In this document: piece after piece, positions 61,480 through 64,000 of the stretch
Layout: every line of letters starts with the position of its first letter
Numbering within the stretch: position 1 is the first letter of the stretch
Assembly: GCA_051252455.1 (NCBI GenBank)
Contig: JBPOFM010000010.1
Coordinates: 15,038-79,037, forward strand
DNA: 64,000 nucleotides
Direction: 5' to 3'
Source: JBPOFM01 sp051252455
Lineage (GTDB): Bacteria > Bacteroidota > Bacteroidia > Flavobacteriales > Flavobacteriaceae
Made by a program: the position numbers and the translations under genes
Notes under the pieces: model-generated
The model's database searches: none
The model's input: the letters and a program-made list of their open reading frames with translations, nothing else
Told to the model about the DNA's origin: nothing

Positions 61480-63342
61480 ATGAAGAAACCATTAGTACTT
61501 ATTGCCAGTGTTGTCTTAATCCTGTTCAATTGCGAACAACCAAAAGAAGAAAAAATTGAAAACAAATATGCAGAGGAACCCCATTCCTATGCACAACCCA
61601 ATGAAGCGGTTATCAAGCATTTAGATTTAGATATCATCGTGAATTTTGACCAACAGATTATTTCAGGAACGGCAACCTATGATATTGAAAATAATGACGC
61701 TTCAGAAATCATTCTAGATTCTAAATTTTTAGAAATCAAAGATGTAAGTGTTGATGGCAAAGAAGCCACATTTATGCTTGGCACACACGCTGAAATGCTC
61801 GGTCAGTCACTCACCATTCCGATTAAAGAGGATTCGAAGCAAATAGCGATCACCTATAAAACCACCAATAAAACGGAGGCCTTGCAATGGTTGACCGCAC
61901 AACAAACAGCAGATAAAACCAACCCATTTCTTTTTACGCAAGGACAGGCCATTTTGACCAGAACCTGGATACCGATTCAGGACAGTCCACAAATCCGAAT
62001 CACATATGATGCAACGGTAAAAATTCCTTCAGAACTGATGGCAGTGATGAGTGCAGAAAACCCAAAAACAAAATCAGCCGATGGCATTTATCATTTCAAA
62101 ATGAAACAACCCATTCCAGCATATCTGATTGCACTCGCTATTGGAGATATCGAGTACAAAGCCGTCAGCAATAGAACTGGCGTCTATGCCGAAAAATCAA
62201 TGTTAGACAAAGTACATACCGAATTTTCTGATATGGAAAGAATGGTCGTAGCGGCAGAAAATTTGTATGGCGATTATGATTGGGAACAATTCGACGTCAT
62301 TGTTTTGCCACCAAGCTTCCCCTTTGGAGGCATGGAAAATCCACGCTTAACGTTTGCTACTCCAACAGTCATTGCTGGCGATAAAAGTTTGACGTCGCTC
62401 GTCGCGCATGAGTTGGCACATTCATGGTCTGGTAACCTCGTCACCAATGCCACATGGAATGACTTTTGGCTCAATGAAGGTTTTACTGTTTATTTTGAAA
62501 TCCGTATCATGGAGGCTTTGTATGGCAAGGAGCGTGCTAATATGTTGGCGTTGATTGGAAGACAAGATTTGGACGAAGAGATAGAATCTTTAAAAGAAAC
62601 ACCTAACGACACCAAGCTAAAACTAGATTTAAAAGGTAGAAATCCGGATGATGGTATGAACAGCATCGCTTATGACAAAGGTTATTTATTTTTAAGGACC
62701 CTTGAAGAAACTGTAGGTCGCGAAAAATTAGATGCTTTTTTAAAGTCTTATTTTAAAAAGAATGCCTTTTCCACCACCAATACCGAAGATTTTGTAAGCT
62801 ATCTTAATACTAATTTACTAGAGAAGAACAACATCACCTTCAATACGGACGAATGGATCTACCAGTCTGGTGTACCAGAAAATGCGGCGAAGATTCAGTC
62901 AGATGCTTTTTCTGCTGTAGAAAACACCCTTAAAACCTACATGGAGACCAACACGATTGATGCCATCAGCACTAATCAATGGACACCACAAGAATGGGTA
63001 CATTTTGTTCGTAATTTTCCAGAAGAAATCACTGTTGAGCAAATGCAACAGTTGGATGATACTTTCAATTTTACCAATTCAAGCAATTCATATATAGCAA
63101 TGGTTTGGTACGAGCAGGCCATAAATCACAACTATCATGGCAATAATGTTGATGAACAAATTGAAACGTTTTTAACCACTGTTGGAAGACGTTGGTATGT
63201 AACCACACTTTTTAAAGCCTATAAAAATAGTAATCGTGTAGATGAAGCTTTGGCGATTTATAAAAAAGCGAGAGGCAATTATCATTCGGTAACTGCCAAT
63301 ACAATTGATGATCTGTTAGAATACGAAGTGAAAAACTCATAG
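61480..63342 (+). CDS. M1-family metallopeptidase lipoprotein (leukotriene A4 hydrolase-like)
   Basis: 620 residues. Lipoprotein signal (VVLILFNCEQ). N-terminal M1 beta domain, substrate motif PFGGMENPRL, zinc site H310-E-x-x-H314 (HELAHSWSGN) with E333 in NEGFTVYFE, and a C-terminal helical domain of leukotriene A4 hydrolase type (about 470-610). An aminopeptidase on the cell surface or in the periplasm, probably for peptide scavenging. Complete. Confidence 0.95.
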   Translation: MKKPLVLIASVVLILFNCEQPKEEKIENKYAEEPHSYAQPNEAVIKHLDLDIIVNFDQQIISGTATYDIENNDASEIILDSKFLEIKDVSVDGKEATFMLGTHAEMLGQSLTIPIKEDSKQIAITYKTTNKTEALQWLTAQQTADKTNPFLFTQGQAILTRTWIPIQDSPQIRITYDATVKIPSELMAVMSAENPKTKSADGIYHFKMKQPIPAYLIALAIGDIEYKAVSNRTGVYAEKSMLDKVHTEFSDMERMVVAAENLYGDYDWEQFDVIVLPPSFPFGGMENPRLTFATPTVIAGDKSLTSLVAHELAHSWSGNLVTNATWNDFWLNEGFTVYFEIRIMEALYGKERANMLALIGRQDLDEEIESLKETPNDTKLKLDLKGRNPDDGMNSIAYDKGYLFLRTLEETVGREKLDAFLKSYFKKNAFSTTNTEDFVSYLNTNLLEKNNITFNTDEWIYQSGVPENAAKIQSDAFSAVENTLKTYMETNTIDAISTNQWTPQEWVHFVRNFPEEITVEQMQQLDDTFNFTNSSNSYIAMVWYEQAINHNYHGNNVDEQIETFLTTVGRRWYVTTLFKAYKNSNRVDEALAIYKKARGNYHSVTANTIDDLLEYEVKNS

Positions 63343-63459
63343 CTATAGAGAAACAATCTGATAATTAGGCAGCAAGGATTTTTTTAATAGCGAAGTAATT
63401 TAAATGTTATCCATTTTCTGAACTGTTAAAAATTGAATTTGTTGACCTGTCCTGAAGAA

Positions 63460-63906
63460 ATGACACATTACATTCAAATTATTATAATTACTTTGACCTT
63501 ATCTGCTTGCGGACAACATGCGACTGAAATGAAAACACCTGAAAATACGAATGAAAAGTTTGCGAAATTTATTGCATAGAAAAAGTTCGTGGCTGAAAAT
63601 CATTATCCAGGAATTGCGGAGGAAAAATTGCGACCAATTTTTACGGAAAAAATAAACCAAGTTGCGACTGATTTTAAAACTGTTGCGGAATCTGAAAACC
63701 CGACTGAAATAAAGTATCAAGAAAAAATTGAAATTGGACTTTCTAGGTTTGCGGACATTTATCTTGAATTAGATACCGAAGACAGAGAAAGAGTTTGTAT
63801 GTATTTTGAGGAATTAATGGATATTGTCGGACTGGAAAGCTCGAATGTTCAACTCAATAAATTTTTATACGGCTTTGATATAGAACCGTTATTGGATATA
63901 AACTAA
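63460..63906 (+). pseudogene. DUF4844 lipoprotein gene interrupted by an in-frame stop
   Basis: From the ATG at 63460 the frame encodes a lipoprotein signal (IIIITLTLSACGQH), then runs in frame past a TAG at 63577-63579 into a DUF4844 domain (KKFVAENHYPGIAEEKLRPIF, FADIYLELDTEDRERVCMYFEELMDIVGLESSNVQLNKFLYGF). A single base change restores a Lys or Glu codon. A GTG at 63589 could restart a 105-residue cytoplasmic form. Reading: recently inactivated, or a sequence error. Downstream, CTGCTGCCAACGCCGTAT (from ~63912) resembles dispersed repeats seen after short genes in flavobacteria. Confidence 0.6.
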
Positions 63907-64000
63907 CAAAACTGCTGCCAACGCCGTATCCTATGAAAAGCACTTATCCCGTTCTTCAAATATAATATTTAATTTCCAATTATCTCATAATGATGATTGT

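Noticed and set aside
1..64000. CRISPR arrays, toxin-antitoxin pairs and restriction-modification genes
   Set aside because: Looked for while reading; no spaced repeat arrays or matching genes were seen.

Overview
The window is a chromosomal stretch of a member of the Bacteroidota, almost certainly family Flavobacteriaceae. This rests on the low G+C, the TTG-N(19-23)-TAnnTTTG promoters, the split transketolase, the tgt/LptG neighbours, the SurA/SurA/MoxR operon, a small GldL-like protein, DUF2141 and 2TM proteins, and a crtI-crtB-crtZ-crtY set for zeaxanthin. There are no phage genes, IS elements, rRNA genes or CRISPR arrays. Two tRNA genes (Lys-TTT, Leu-GAG) are present.

Layout. 1-8.4 kb is mostly housekeeping: an EamA transporter (cut by the window start), an LptF/LptG permease, Tgt, a two-subunit transketolase, a beta-barrel protein, an FKBP lipoprotein, an Hsp15-like S4 protein, a phosphoribosyltransferase, shikimate kinase, and tRNA-Lys followed directly by a photolyase C-terminal remnant. 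8.5-30.9 kb is an accessory stress region. It holds PRC-barrel, CsbD-like, DUF892 and short-chain dehydrogenase genes, the NHEJ pair Ku/LigD, a SRAP-fold protein that has lost its catalytic residues, three AraC-type regulators, a GIY-YIG nuclease and a SemiSWEET. Embedded in it (10.1-17.4 kb) is a six-gene glycoconjugate cluster: acyl-CoA-dehydrogenase-like, PIG-L deacetylase fused to a NodS-like methyltransferase, GT2, a GH-A clan glycosidase, a GT-B-type glycosyltransferase and UDP-galactopyranose mutase. Four stress genes share a non-standard promoter-like sequence 55-70 bases before their starts, and weaker versions precede ku and the cluster's glycosyltransferase. This suggests one alternative sigma factor controls the island.

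31.5-37.3 kb is a tripartite RND efflux operon. 38.0-42.9 kb is the carotenoid operon, headed by a MerR regulator with the B12-binding signatures of CarH/LitR photoreceptors. A perfect 10-bp inverted repeat brackets the crtI -7 box, so light-controlled pigment synthesis is likely. 42.9-50 kb holds a TlpA-like thioredoxin, aconitase, an acyltransferase, a protein resembling copper type II (PHM/DBH) monooxygenases followed by a SCO copper chaperone, and an unrecognised exported protein. 50-55.5 kb is an envelope-folding operon (three SurA/PpiC-like proteins, MoxR ATPase, GldL-like protein). 55.7-64 kb holds SRPBCC and DUF2254 proteins, a LytS/LytR-type two-component system with 2TM domains, an M1 peptidase and a DUF4844 lipoprotein gene interrupted by an in-frame stop.

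All calls come from reading the sequence. Family assignments are by motif recognition, with no database search.
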